Of a stretch of 17,601 nucleotides of DNA, positions 7,244-14,072 are shown one piece after another. Both the position numbers and the translations under genes were made by a program. Numbering within the stretch: the first letter of the stretch is position 1; every line of letters begins with the position of its first letter. The DNA is from Aliitabrizicola sp031425325. GTDB taxonomy: Bacteria; Pseudomonadota; Alphaproteobacteria; Rhodobacterales; Rhodobacteraceae. The DNA lies in NCBI GenBank assembly GCA_031425325.1, contig JANPJD010000033.1, positions 1 through 17,601 of the forward strand, read 5' to 3'. The notes under the pieces were generated by a model. It had not been told where the DNA came from, ran no database searches, and saw nothing but the letters and a program-made list of their open reading frames with translations.

Positions 7244-8139
7244 GGTACGGCTTCGTCGGCCTTGGCAATCTTGGCGGCCATCTGGCCGCGAGCCTGCTGC
7301 GTGCGGGTTTTGCGGTCACGGTGCATGACCGCGAGAGGGCGCTTGCAGCGCGGCTTGTGGACGCCGGGGCGGATTGGGCCGACAGCCCCGGAAAGCTGGC
7401 GGCGAACGTCGATCATGTGATGACCTGCCTGCCGTCGCCCGCCGCGTCCGAGGCGGTGCTGGCCGCGATGCTGACCTCGCTTCGGCCAGGGGCGAGCTGG
7501 GTCGAATGTTCGACCCTTGGGCGCGACGACGTGCTGCGGCTTGCATCGCTTGCGTCCGACGCGGGCGTGCGGATGCTTGAGGCCCCGGTCACGGGCGGGG
7601 TGCATCTGGCGGCGCGGGGCGAGATCACGGTGCTGGCGGGCGGCGACGCGGACCTGCTCGCGCTGCACCGCCCGGCGCTTCAGGCGATTGGCAACCGGCT
7701 GTTCCACATGGGGCCGCTGGGGTCGGCTGCGGTCATCAAGGTCATCACCAACATGCTGGCCTTCATCCATCTTGTCGCGGATGGCGAGGCGCTGATGCTG
7801 GCCAAGCGCGGCGGACTGGACCTGAAGACGGCGTGGGAAGCGATCGCGGCCTCGTCGGGCACGAGTTTCGTCCATGAGACCGAGGGCCAGCTTATCCTGA
7901 ATGGCAGCTACGACATCGCCTTTACCAACGACCTTGCGTTGAAGGACCTCGGCTTTGCATTGGGCTTCGGGCGCGAGTTCGGCGTGCCGCTGGCGCTTGC
8001 AGGCTTGGTCGAGCAGACCTTCGTCGCGGCGAAGGCGGCTTATGGCGGGGCGGGGCAATCGACGCAGGTCGTCAAGCTGCTCGAGGACCGCCTCGGGGTA
8101 GACCTTCGGGCCGAGGGGTTCCCGTCGCGGCTCGAGTAA
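7240..8139 (+). CDS. NAD(P)-dependent 3-hydroxyisobutyrate-dehydrogenase-family oxidoreductase
   Basis: This 299-residue beta-hydroxyacid dehydrogenase is expected to interconvert a 3-hydroxy acid and a semialdehyde with NAD(P). The Rossmann motif GFVGLGNLGGHLA is at residues 4-16. The substrate-binding segment EAPVTGGVHLAARGEITVLAGGD spans 114-136. The catalytic lysine is Lys167 in GSAAVIKVITNML, with Asn171 four residues on. The first codon is a TTG (7240-7242) inside TTGA, overlapping the aldehyde dehydrogenase stop; no ATG gives the full Rossmann start, so translational coupling is likely. Pairing with an aldehyde dehydrogenase suggests successive steps on one carbon skeleton. Length is normal for the family. 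It is the last gene of the catabolic block. Confidence 0.9.
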   Translation: MRYGFVGLGNLGGHLAASLLRAGFAVTVHDRERALAARLVDAGADWADSPGKLAANVDHVMTCLPSPAASEAVLAAMLTSLRPGASWVECSTLGRDDVLRLASLASDAGVRMLEAPVTGGVHLAARGEITVLAGGDADLLALHRPALQAIGNRLFHMGPLGSAAVIKVITNMLAFIHLVADGEALMLAKRGGLDLKTAWEAIAASSGTSFVHETEGQLILNGSYDIAFTNDLALKDLGFALGFGREFGVPLALAGLVEQTFVAAKAAYGGAGQSTQVVKLLEDRLGVDLRAEGFPSRLE

Positions 8140-8183
8140 GGCCGGACAGGACAGCACCGGCACCAAGGGCAGAGGCCCGCGCT

Positions 8184-8229
8184 GAAACGTTTCGAGATCT
8201 CTAACGGCGGCGCAGCGATGCAAGCGCTT
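8184..8229 (+). promoter_or_regulatory. Two short palindromes resembling LacI-family half-sites
   Basis: GAAACGTTTC (8184-8193) is a perfect 10-bp palindrome with the central CG typical of LacI/GalR operators. AAGCGCTT (8222-8229) is a second CG-centred palindrome, centred about 37 bp downstream. Both lie in the 133-bp gap before the TetR-type gene. No LacI-family gene is present in the window, and short palindromes arise by chance, so this is only a suggestion. Confidence 0.15.
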
Positions 8230-8236
8230 TGATGGC

Positions 8237-8266
8237 TTGACTTACATACCAACCAGTTGGTATGTT
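8237..8266 (+). promoter_or_regulatory. Sigma-70-like promoter of the TetR-led operon, probably leaderless
   Basis: TTGACT (8237-8242) and TATGTT (8261-8266) are separated by 18 bases and fit -35 and -10 boxes. The TetR operator fills the spacer and reaches into the -10 box, so bound repressor would block polymerase. The gene's ATG lies at 8273, six bases after the -10 box and about where transcription would start. No Shine-Dalgarno is present between them. This points to a leaderless mRNA. Confidence 0.55.
8244..8265 (+). promoter_or_regulatory. TetR-family operator, perfect inverted repeat
   Basis: Arms ACATACCAAC (8244-8253) and GTTGGTATGT (8256-8265) are exact reverse complements around a two-base centre CA. 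Sites with ACCAAC/GTTGGT arms are common operators of TetR/AcrR-type repressors. It sits eight bases before the TetR-type start codon, as expected for autorepression. Confidence 0.85.
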
Positions 8267-8272
8267 TTTACG

Positions 8273-8905
8273 ATGGCTAAAGTCGCTCGCCCCACCGCCC
8301 GCACCCGCCTTCTCGAGGCCGCCCGGAGGCTGATCCGGACGCAGGGCTTTGCCGCCACCAGCGTGGACGAGCTTTGCGCCGCCGCCGGCGTGACGAAGGG
8401 GGCCTTCTTCCACCACTTCGCCAGCAAGGAAGCCTTGGGTGTGGCCGCCGCCGACTTCTGGCGCGAAACCACAGGTGCCTTGTTTGCGGCGGCGGACTAT
8501 CACAGGCATCCGGACCCGCTTGACCGGATCATGGCCTATCTTGATCTGCGCGAGGCCCTGCTGGCGGGGGAGCTGCAAGACTTCACCTGCCTTGCGGGAA
8601 CCCTGCTGCAAGAGGTTCACCACAGCTCGCCCGCCATCACGGCGGCGGCGTGGAGTGCGGTTTCGAGCCATGCCGACACGCTCGAAACGGATTTCGCCGA
8701 AGCCATAGCCCTTCACGCGCCTGCCGGCGCCCCCGAGGCACGCCAGTTGGCCCTTTATACCCAGGCGGTCCTGCAAGGGGCCTTTGTCCTTGCCAAGGGG
8801 CAGGGCGATGCGGGCGTGGCGCGCGACTGCCTTGGTCTGTTGCGACAGTATCTGGTGTTGCTGTTCCAACCCCGGAGGAGACACGAGAATGACCCATCAA
8901 CCTGA
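8273..8905 (+). CDS. TetR/AcrR family transcriptional repressor
   Basis: This 210-residue regulator has a typical TetR N-terminus: TRLLEAARRLIRTQGFAATS, then the helix-turn-helix VDELCAAAGVTKGAFFHHFA at about 31-50, followed by SKEAL. The C-terminal ligand domain is unspecific, so the inducer is unknown. The frame is open 12 codons further upstream to 8237, but that stretch is the promoter and operator, so ATG 8273 is the start. The operator at 8244-8265 indicates that it controls its own operon. The gene overlaps the following VOC gene by 17 bases, and the VOC, DUF899 and YCII genes are presumably co-repressed with it. A cysteine (Cys35) lies in the DNA-binding domain; whether it has a redox role is unknown. 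Confidence 0.93.
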   Translation: MAKVARPTARTRLLEAARRLIRTQGFAATSVDELCAAAGVTKGAFFHHFASKEALGVAAADFWRETTGALFAAADYHRHPDPLDRIMAYLDLREALLAGELQDFTCLAGTLLQEVHHSSPAITAAAWSAVSSHADTLETDFAEAIALHAPAGAPEARQLALYTQAVLQGAFVLAKGQGDAGVARDCLGLLRQYLVLLFQPRRRHENDPST

Positions 8906-9308
8906 CTTTCCGCGCCTGATGCAGGGCGTGATCCCCTATCTTGCGATCGACGGCGCTGAGCGCGCCTCGGCGTTCTACCAGAAAGCGTTCGGCGCCGTTC
9001 AACACGGCGACGCCGTGAAGAACGAGCAGGGCCGCGTGTTGAACCTGACGCTCGAGATCAACGGTGGCACGATGATGCTGATGGACACGATGTCCAACTG
9101 CGGGATCGAGGGCGAGGCGGCCACGGCGCGCGGCTCGACGCTCCAGCTCGTCACGTGCGAAGGCACGCATTGGTGGGACCGGGCGGTGGCTGCGGGCTGC
9201 GAGGTGACGAAACCGCTTACGCTCGAGTTCTGGGGCGACCGATACGGACGCCTGCGTGATCCCTTCGGCCTGTCCTGGGCGATCAACGAGCCGGGGGCGG
9301 GGCAATGA
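8889..9308 (+). CDS. VOC superfamily protein, PhnB-like (glyoxalase/bleomycin-resistance fold)
   Basis: This 139-residue cytoplasmic protein resembles PhnB/YdcF-like VOC proteins: GVIPYLAIDGAERASAFYQKAFGA (13-36) at the start and WGDRYGRLRDPFGLSWAI (115-132) at the end. The first strand pair often carries HxE metal ligands (HAEL type); here the corresponding stretch reads LNLTLEING, so the usual histidine appears to be missing and the metal site may be absent or changed. ATG 8889 is set by CGGAGGAG at 8873-8880 and lies within the end of the TetR-type gene. It shares ATGA with the next start (9305-9308), so translation is coupled. VOC proteins isomerise, cleave or bind small molecules; which applies here is unknown. 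Confidence 0.85.
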   Translation: MTHQPDFPRLMQGVIPYLAIDGAERASAFYQKAFGAVQHGDAVKNEQGRVLNLTLEINGGTMMLMDTMSNCGIEGEAATARGSTLQLVTCEGTHWWDRAVAAGCEVTKPLTLEFWGDRYGRLRDPFGLSWAINEPGAGQ

Positions 9309-9997
9309 GCGATGTCATGGAGCATGGCCAGCCCGTTGTCGAAAGGTCGGTCTGGCAATCGGCGCGCGACGCGCTTCTGGCCGAGGAGAAGGTGCTGACG
9401 CAGGCCGCCGACCGGCTGGCCGCGCTGCGGCGGCGGTTGCCCTGGCGGCCTGTGCCGGACAGGCACCGCTTCGTGACGGCAGCGGGCGAGACCGATCTGT
9501 CCGGTCTGTTCGACGGCCGACGGCAGCTTGTCGTCTATCATCACATGCTGACGCCGGGGGATGCCCATCCCTGTTCGGGGTGCAGCATGGTGATCGACCA
9601 GATCCCCCACCTGTCGCATCTTCAGGCGCGGGACACGACCTTTGCCGTCACCTCGGCCGCGCCTCTGGCCGAGATCGACGCCTTCAAGGCGCGCATGGGC
9701 TGGACCTTGCCCTGGGTCGAGGGAACCGAGGCGTTCAACCTCGACTGCGGCATGGGAATGAGAGGCCCGGGTTTCTCGGTGTTCCTGCGCGCGGATGATA
9801 GAGTCTTTCTGACCTATACCTGCACGGGGCGCGAGATCGAGCGGGTGACGACGGTCTGGGGGTTGCTCGACATGACCCCGATGGGCCGACAGGAAAGCTG
9901 GCAGGACGCGCCCGACTGGGTGCCGCAAGGGGCGCCCTACGCCTGGTGGCGCCTGCACGACGAATACCGGGAAACGGAGGATGCATCATGCGCGTGA
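9305..9997 (+). CDS. DUF899 family thioredoxin-like protein
   Basis: This 230-residue protein matches the DUF899 family, which has a thioredoxin-like fold and no well-established reaction. Family marks are RRLPWRPV (44-51), LFDGRRQLVVYHHML (68-82), a CxxC pair Cys90-Ser-Gly-Cys93 in HPCSGCSMVIDQIPHL, and the C-terminal WGLLDMTPMGRQE. The CxxC lies where thioredoxins have their redox pair, so a thiol or peroxide-related role is plausible but unproven. It starts on the ATGA that ends the VOC gene and overlaps the YCII gene by ten bases. The context is a small TetR-controlled operon. Confidence 0.88.
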   Translation: MSDVMEHGQPVVERSVWQSARDALLAEEKVLTQAADRLAALRRRLPWRPVPDRHRFVTAAGETDLSGLFDGRRQLVVYHHMLTPGDAHPCSGCSMVIDQIPHLSHLQARDTTFAVTSAAPLAEIDAFKARMGWTLPWVEGTEAFNLDCGMGMRGPGFSVFLRADDRVFLTYTCTGREIERVTTVWGLLDMTPMGRQESWQDAPDWVPQGAPYAWWRLHDEYRETEDASCA

Positions 9998-10419
9998 TGG
10001 TCTTGGTGAAGGCGACCGAGGACAGCGAGGCGGGCATGACGCCCTCGGCCGAGTTGTCGGAGATGTTCGTGGCGATGGGGCGCTTCAACGAGGATCTTGC
10101 AAAGGCGGGCATCCTCGTCTCGGGTGACGGCCTGAAACCTTCGTCGGCGGGAAAACGGGTCGCCTTTGATGGCGCGGATCGGCGGGTGATCGACGGGCCG
10201 TTCGCCGCGACGCACGAACTGGTGGCCGGGTTCTGGATCTGGAACGTGCGCGACATGGACGAGGCGGTGGCCTGGGTCCGGCGCTGCCCGAACCCGATGC
10301 CGGGGCCGAGCGAGATCGAGATCCGGCCCATCTATGCGGAAGAGGATTTCGTCCACCTTGCCCCTGCCGAGGTCATCGAGCAGGAACGCCGCCTGCGGCA
10401 AGGCCTGGAAAACACCTGA
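9988..10419 (+). CDS. YCII-related domain protein
   Basis: This 143-residue protein has a YciI-type dimeric alpha-beta barrel: MRVMVLVKATEDSEAG at the start, RFNEDLAKAGILVSGDGLKP (32-51), and VIDGPFAATHELVAGFWIW (67-85), in which the DGPF turn is characteristic. Such domains often sit beside extracytoplasmic-function sigma factors or as stand-alone proteins; no sigma factor is present here. ATG 9988 is set by CGGAGG (9975-9980), and another ATG at 9981 is out of frame. It overlaps the DUF899 gene by ten bases and is the last gene of the TetR-led operon. Function is unknown. Confidence 0.88.
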   Translation: MRVMVLVKATEDSEAGMTPSAELSEMFVAMGRFNEDLAKAGILVSGDGLKPSSAGKRVAFDGADRRVIDGPFAATHELVAGFWIWNVRDMDEAVAWVRRCPNPMPGPSEIEIRPIYAEEDFVHLAPAEVIEQERRLRQGLENT

Positions 10420-10428
10420 TCCGCCAGT

Positions 10429-10454
10429 CCCGCCGCCGTATTGCGCGCGGCGGG
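10429..10454 (+). terminator. GC hairpin after the YCII gene, possible terminator
   Basis: CCCGCCGC (10429-10436) pairs exactly with GCGGCGGG (10447-10454) around a ten-base loop, ten bases after the YCII stop. No T-run follows, so it is not a classical intrinsic terminator. It may slow polymerase or protect the message end. It lies in the 100-base gap before the glycoside hydrolase gene. Confidence 0.3.
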
Positions 10455-10519
10455 AACCCCCGCTTCGAGGGCGCGTTGATCTCGGCTTCACAGGCCGAGG
10501 ATCTGTCATCGCCACCTTC

Positions 10520-11782
10520 ATGTTCTGCACCGGGATCGAGAACAGCAATCCCACGATCCACGGTGGTCGCACGCGCGTCGATCAGATGGACGCCTCGGAT
10601 CACTATCGCCGCTGGCGCGACGACTTCGACCTCGTGACCGAGACAGGCCTGTGCTACCTGCGCTACGGCCCGCCAATCCATCGCACCTTCGTCGGCCCCG
10701 ACCGCTACGACTGGAGCTTCGCCGACGAGACCTTCGGCGAGTTGCGGCGGCGCAAGATCACGCCCATCGTGGACCTCTGCCACTTCGGCCTGCCCGATTG
10801 GCTGGGGACGTTCCAGAACCCGGACTTGCCCGACCTTTTCGCACGCTATGCCCGCGCCTTCGCCGCGCGCTTTCCTTGGGTTCAGCTTTACACGCCGGTC
10901 AACGAGATGTTCATCTGCGCCACCTTCAGCGCCCGCTATGGCTGGTGGAACGAGCAGCTTGCCGACGACCGGTCCTTCGTCACCGCGCTCAAGCACATCG
11001 TGAAGGCCAACGTGATGGCGATGGAGGCCATTCTCGAGGTCCGCCGCGACGCGCTGTTCATCCAGAGCGAGTCCTCGGAATACTTCCATGCCGAAAGCCC
11101 CGCGGCGATCAAGCCCGCAGAGATCCTGAACTCGCAGCGCTTCCTGTCGCTCGACCTCAACTACGGGCGGCGGGTGGACAGCGAGATGTACGAGTTCCTG
11201 CTGGGCAATGGCATGAGCCGCGAGGAGTACGAGTGGTTCCTGAGCCACCGGATCAAGCAGCACTGCATCATGGGCAACGACTATTACGTCACGAACGAGC
11301 ATCGCGTGGCCCCGGACGGCAGCACCCGCGCCTCGGGCGAGATCTTCGGCTATTCCGAGATCACGCGCCAGTATCACAGCCGCTACCACCTGCCCGTCAT
11401 GCACACCGAGACGAACCTCGTCGAAGGCCCGGCGGGCGACGAGGCTGTGCACTGGCTCTGGAAGCAATGGGCGAACCTGCTGCGGCTGCGGAACGATGGC
11501 ATCCCGATGGTGGGCTTCACCTGGTACTCGCTGACCGATCAGGTCGACTGGGACACGGCACTGCGTGAGCAGAACGGGCATGTGAACGCGCTTGGGCTTT
11601 ACGACCTCGACCGCAACATCCGGCCTGTCGGGCGGGCCTACAGGCAGCTCATCGCCGATTGGGCGGGGGTGCTGCCCACGCAAAGCCTGTGCCTGATCGT
11701 GCCGGTGGTCCCGCCCGAGTTGCACGATGAGGTGGATGCCTATCTGGCCGCAGGGCGGGCGGCGATCCGGGTCGGGTGCTAG
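10520..11782 (+). CDS. Divergent family-1-type glycoside hydrolase (beta-glucosidase-like)
   Basis: This 420-residue TIM-barrel protein looks like a divergent clan-A, GH1-type hydrolase. The barrel start GIENSNPTIHGGRTRVDQMD and LRYGPPIHRTF are followed by WSFADETFGELRRRKITPIVDLCHFGLPDW (65-94). LYTPVNEM places the probable acid/base at Glu129 (the TxNE motif). MHTETNLVEG places the probable nucleophile at Glu297. GFTWYSLTDQVDWDTAL (332-348) fits the conserved aglycone-side tryptophans. No signal peptide is seen, so it should be cytoplasmic. The open frame reaches 10334, but the start is set at ATG 10520, just before the conserved N-terminus; no good Shine-Dalgarno is visible there. The last 35 residues (from LPTQSLCLIVP) lie outside the barrel. 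Substrate is unknown. Confidence 0.78.
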   Translation: MFCTGIENSNPTIHGGRTRVDQMDASDHYRRWRDDFDLVTETGLCYLRYGPPIHRTFVGPDRYDWSFADETFGELRRRKITPIVDLCHFGLPDWLGTFQNPDLPDLFARYARAFAARFPWVQLYTPVNEMFICATFSARYGWWNEQLADDRSFVTALKHIVKANVMAMEAILEVRRDALFIQSESSEYFHAESPAAIKPAEILNSQRFLSLDLNYGRRVDSEMYEFLLGNGMSREEYEWFLSHRIKQHCIMGNDYYVTNEHRVAPDGSTRASGEIFGYSEITRQYHSRYHLPVMHTETNLVEGPAGDEAVHWLWKQWANLLRLRNDGIPMVGFTWYSLTDQVDWDTALREQNGHVNALGLYDLDRNIRPVGRAYRQLIADWAGVLPTQSLCLIVPVVPPELHDEVDAYLAAGRAAIRVGC

Positions 11783-12441
11783 GATACCAGGGCCACAAGC
11801 CGCGCGGCCTCGGCGCGCGGATCGGCGAGGCGGCTGCGATCCTCGCCCGGAAAGAAGCGCGCGCGGGTGGCGGTGGGCAGGGGAGCCACTGCCTCGACCA
11901 GCACGCGCGGGCCGGTGCGGGCGGTCTCGGTCTGCCAGCTTCGGGCCAGCGCGATCTGCGCGGCCTTGGTAGCACCGTAGGCCCCGAAGAAGGGCTGGCC
12001 GCCGCGCGGATCGTCGAGAAAAAGCGCCGTGCCGCGGTCCGAGGCGGACAGGAGCGGCGCGATCATCGGGATCAGCACGCCTGTCGCGCGGACATTGGCC
12101 GCGATGGATTTTTCCCAGTCCTTTAGGTCCAGATGCGCGGCCGGAGCCAGCGGGGCCGCGTGGATCGCCGCATGGACCCAGAGGTCGACATGCCCCCAGC
12201 GGTCGTGCAGCGAGCGGCAGAGATGCGCCATCGCATCCGCATCCGTTACGTCCATCGGCGCCAGCGTCAGCGCGCCGCCGCCGGGCTGCCGCCGGGCCTT
12301 CACCCGGTCATCGACCTCTTCAAGCCCCCCAACGGTGCGCGCGACCGCGACCACGTGCCAGCCGCGCGACGCAAGCTCTTCGGCGATAGCTGCCCCGAGG
12401 CCGCGCGAGGCGCCGGTGACAAGGGCAAGTCTGTCGGTCAT
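11779..12441 (-). CDS. SDR family oxidoreductase with altered catalytic site
   Basis: This 220-residue short-chain dehydrogenase has the classical cofactor motif LVTGASRGLGAAIAEELASRG (7-27) and the catalytic pair Tyr155 and Lys159 in GAYGATKAAQ. The serine expected about 13 residues before the tyrosine is replaced: the strand reads TALFLDDPRGGQ, with Asp143-Asp144 there. The usual NNAG is WVHAAIHAAPL. It may therefore have lost or changed normal oxidoreductase activity. ATG 12441 is preceded on the minus strand by a GAGGA Shine-Dalgarno. It lies 87 bases after purF, separated by repeat R4, and may be co-transcribed with it. Its stop shares CTAG with the stop of the opposing glycoside hydrolase. 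Substrate is unknown. Confidence 0.87.
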   Translation of the reverse strand: MTDRLALVTGASRGLGAAIAEELASRGWHVVAVARTVGGLEEVDDRVKARRQPGGGALTLAPMDVTDADAMAHLCRSLHDRWGHVDLWVHAAIHAAPLAPAAHLDLKDWEKSIAANVRATGVLIPMIAPLLSASDRGTALFLDDPRGGQPFFGAYGATKAAQIALARSWQTETARTGPRVLVEAVAPLPTATRARFFPGEDRSRLADPRAEAARLVALVS

Positions 12442-12464
12442 GCGGGGTCCTCGTGGCGGGCGCC

Positions 12465-12517
12465 GGGGCTTTCACACCCCCGGACCCCCGTTGGATATTT
12501 GGGCCAGAATGAATGGG
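12465..12517 (+). repeat. GC-rich palindromic intergenic repeat, copy R4
   Basis: On the plus strand the element is GGGGCTTTCACACCCCCGG, then ACCCCCGTTGGATATTTGGG and CCAGAATGAATGG. It matches R1 (read on the minus strand) at about 47 of 52 positions. It lies between purF and the SDR gene and is oriented against their transcription. Confidence 0.7.
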
Positions 12518-12528
12518 AAGAAGAGGGT

Positions 12529-14010
12529 CTACTCGGCGGCCTTCATCTGGAAGCCTTCCTCGATCTTGTCCGAGGGCGCGACGGGATACTGGCCCGAGAA
12601 GCAGGCGTCGCAGTACTGGGGCTGGTCGTTGTTGCGACCCTGCGCCTCTCCCGCCGCGCGATAAAGGCCGTCGAGAGAGATGAAGCGCAAGCTGTCCACC
12701 CCGATCCACTGGCGCATCTCTTCCTCGGACATGTTGGCGGCCAGGAGCTTGCTGCGCTCGGGCGTGTCGACGCCGTAGAAACAGGGCCAGGCGGTCGGGG
12801 GCGAGGCGATGCGGAAGTGAACTTCGGCAGCACCCGCGTCGAGGATCATGTCCTTGATCTTGCGGCTGGTCGTGCCGCGCACCACAGAGTCGTCCACGAG
12901 GATCACGCGCTTGCCCTTGATGAGCGCGCGGTTGACGTTCAGCTTGAGGCGCACGCCCATGTTGCGGATCTGCTCGGTCGGCTCGATGAAGGTGCGACCC
13001 ATGTACTGGTTGCGGATGATGCCCATCGCATAGGGGATGCCCGATTGCTGACTGTAGCCGATTGCGGCAGGCGTGCCGCTGTCGGGCACCGGGCAGACAA
13101 GGTCGGCATCGACGGGCGCTTCCTTGGCAAGCTCGACACCGATCTGGTGGCGCGTCTCGTAGACCGACCGGCCGCCGAGAATGCTGTCGGGGCGGCTGAA
13201 ATAGACATGCTCGAAGATGCAGAAGCGCGGCTTCGACTGGCCGAAGGGGCGCGTCGACTCGATCCGGCCGTTCTCGATCACCACCATCTCGCCGGGCTCG
13301 ATCTCGCGGATGAACTCGGCCCCGATGATGTCGAGCCCGCAGGTCTCGGACGACAGCACCCATGCCTCGTCGCCCAGCCGGCCCAGCACCAGCGGGCGCA
13401 CGCCAAGCGCGTCGCGCACGCCGATCAGCTTGGTGCGGGTCATCGCAACGACGCTGAACGCACCCTCGACGCGGCGCAGCGCATCCTTCATCCGCTCGGC
13501 GATGGTCTTCTGGATCGAGCGTGCCATCAGGTGGATGATGCATTCCGAGTCCGACGAGGACTGAAAGATCGAACCGCGCTCGATCAACTCGCGGCGCAAC
13601 TGGGCTGCGTTGGTGAGGTTGCCGTTATGCGCGATGGCCGCCCCGCCCATCGAGAACTCGCCAAAGAAGGGCTGCACGTCGCGGATCGCGGTCGCGCCCT
13701 TCGAGCCCGCGGTCGAATAGCGCACATGGCCGATCGCGAGATGGCCGGGCAGCGTGTCCATCACGGCGGGGTTGGTGAAGTTGTCGCGCACATAGCCGAA
13801 GCGGCGGGCCGAGTTGAAGCCCGTGTCGGGGTGGTACGCCACGATGCCGCCCGCCTCTTGCCCGCGATGCTGAAGCGCATGCATCCCGAGCGCGGTGAAG
13901 TTCGCGGCATCGGCAACGCCGATCACGCCGAAGACGCCACACTCTTCATGCAGCTTGTCGTCGTCGAAGGGGTGGGCGCGGAACGGGAGGGTCAAGATCG
14001 ACTCCTTCAC
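12529..14010 (-). CDS. purF: Amidophosphoribosyltransferase PurF
   Basis: This 493-residue enzyme makes phosphoribosylamine from PRPP and glutamine, the first committed step of purine synthesis. Cys24 in KLHEECGVFG is the glutaminase nucleophile, preceded by a propeptide that must be removed. HALQHRGQE (44-52) and HNGNLTNA (128-135) are family glutaminase motifs. The PRPP loop VILVDDSVVRGTT is at 369-381. Cys264 (FCIFEHVYFSRPDS), Cys410 (WPCFYGVDTP), Cys467 and Cys470 (YCDACFSG) match the four iron-sulfur ligands of the Bacillus-type enzyme. The start is uncertain: GTG 14010 has GAAGG eight bases upstream, but a TTG at 13995 has a better AAGGAG six bases upstream and gives MTLPFRAHPFDDDKL. 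It follows cvpA, a widespread arrangement. Confidence 0.97.
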   Translation of the reverse strand: MKESILTLPFRAHPFDDDKLHEECGVFGVIGVADAANFTALGMHALQHRGQEAGGIVAYHPDTGFNSARRFGYVRDNFTNPAVMDTLPGHLAIGHVRYSTAGSKGATAIRDVQPFFGEFSMGGAAIAHNGNLTNAAQLRRELIERGSIFQSSSDSECIIHLMARSIQKTIAERMKDALRRVEGAFSVVAMTRTKLIGVRDALGVRPLVLGRLGDEAWVLSSETCGLDIIGAEFIREIEPGEMVVIENGRIESTRPFGQSKPRFCIFEHVYFSRPDSILGGRSVYETRHQIGVELAKEAPVDADLVCPVPDSGTPAAIGYSQQSGIPYAMGIIRNQYMGRTFIEPTEQIRNMGVRLKLNVNRALIKGKRVILVDDSVVRGTTSRKIKDMILDAGAAEVHFRIASPPTAWPCFYGVDTPERSKLLAANMSEEEMRQWIGVDSLRFISLDGLYRAAGEAQGRNNDQPQYCDACFSGQYPVAPSDKIEEGFQMKAAE

Positions 14011-14072
14011 GGATACAGCCTTCGTCTAGTCTGTCAGACGAGCGCTGTCACGCGTCATCGAAATCCGCCCGT

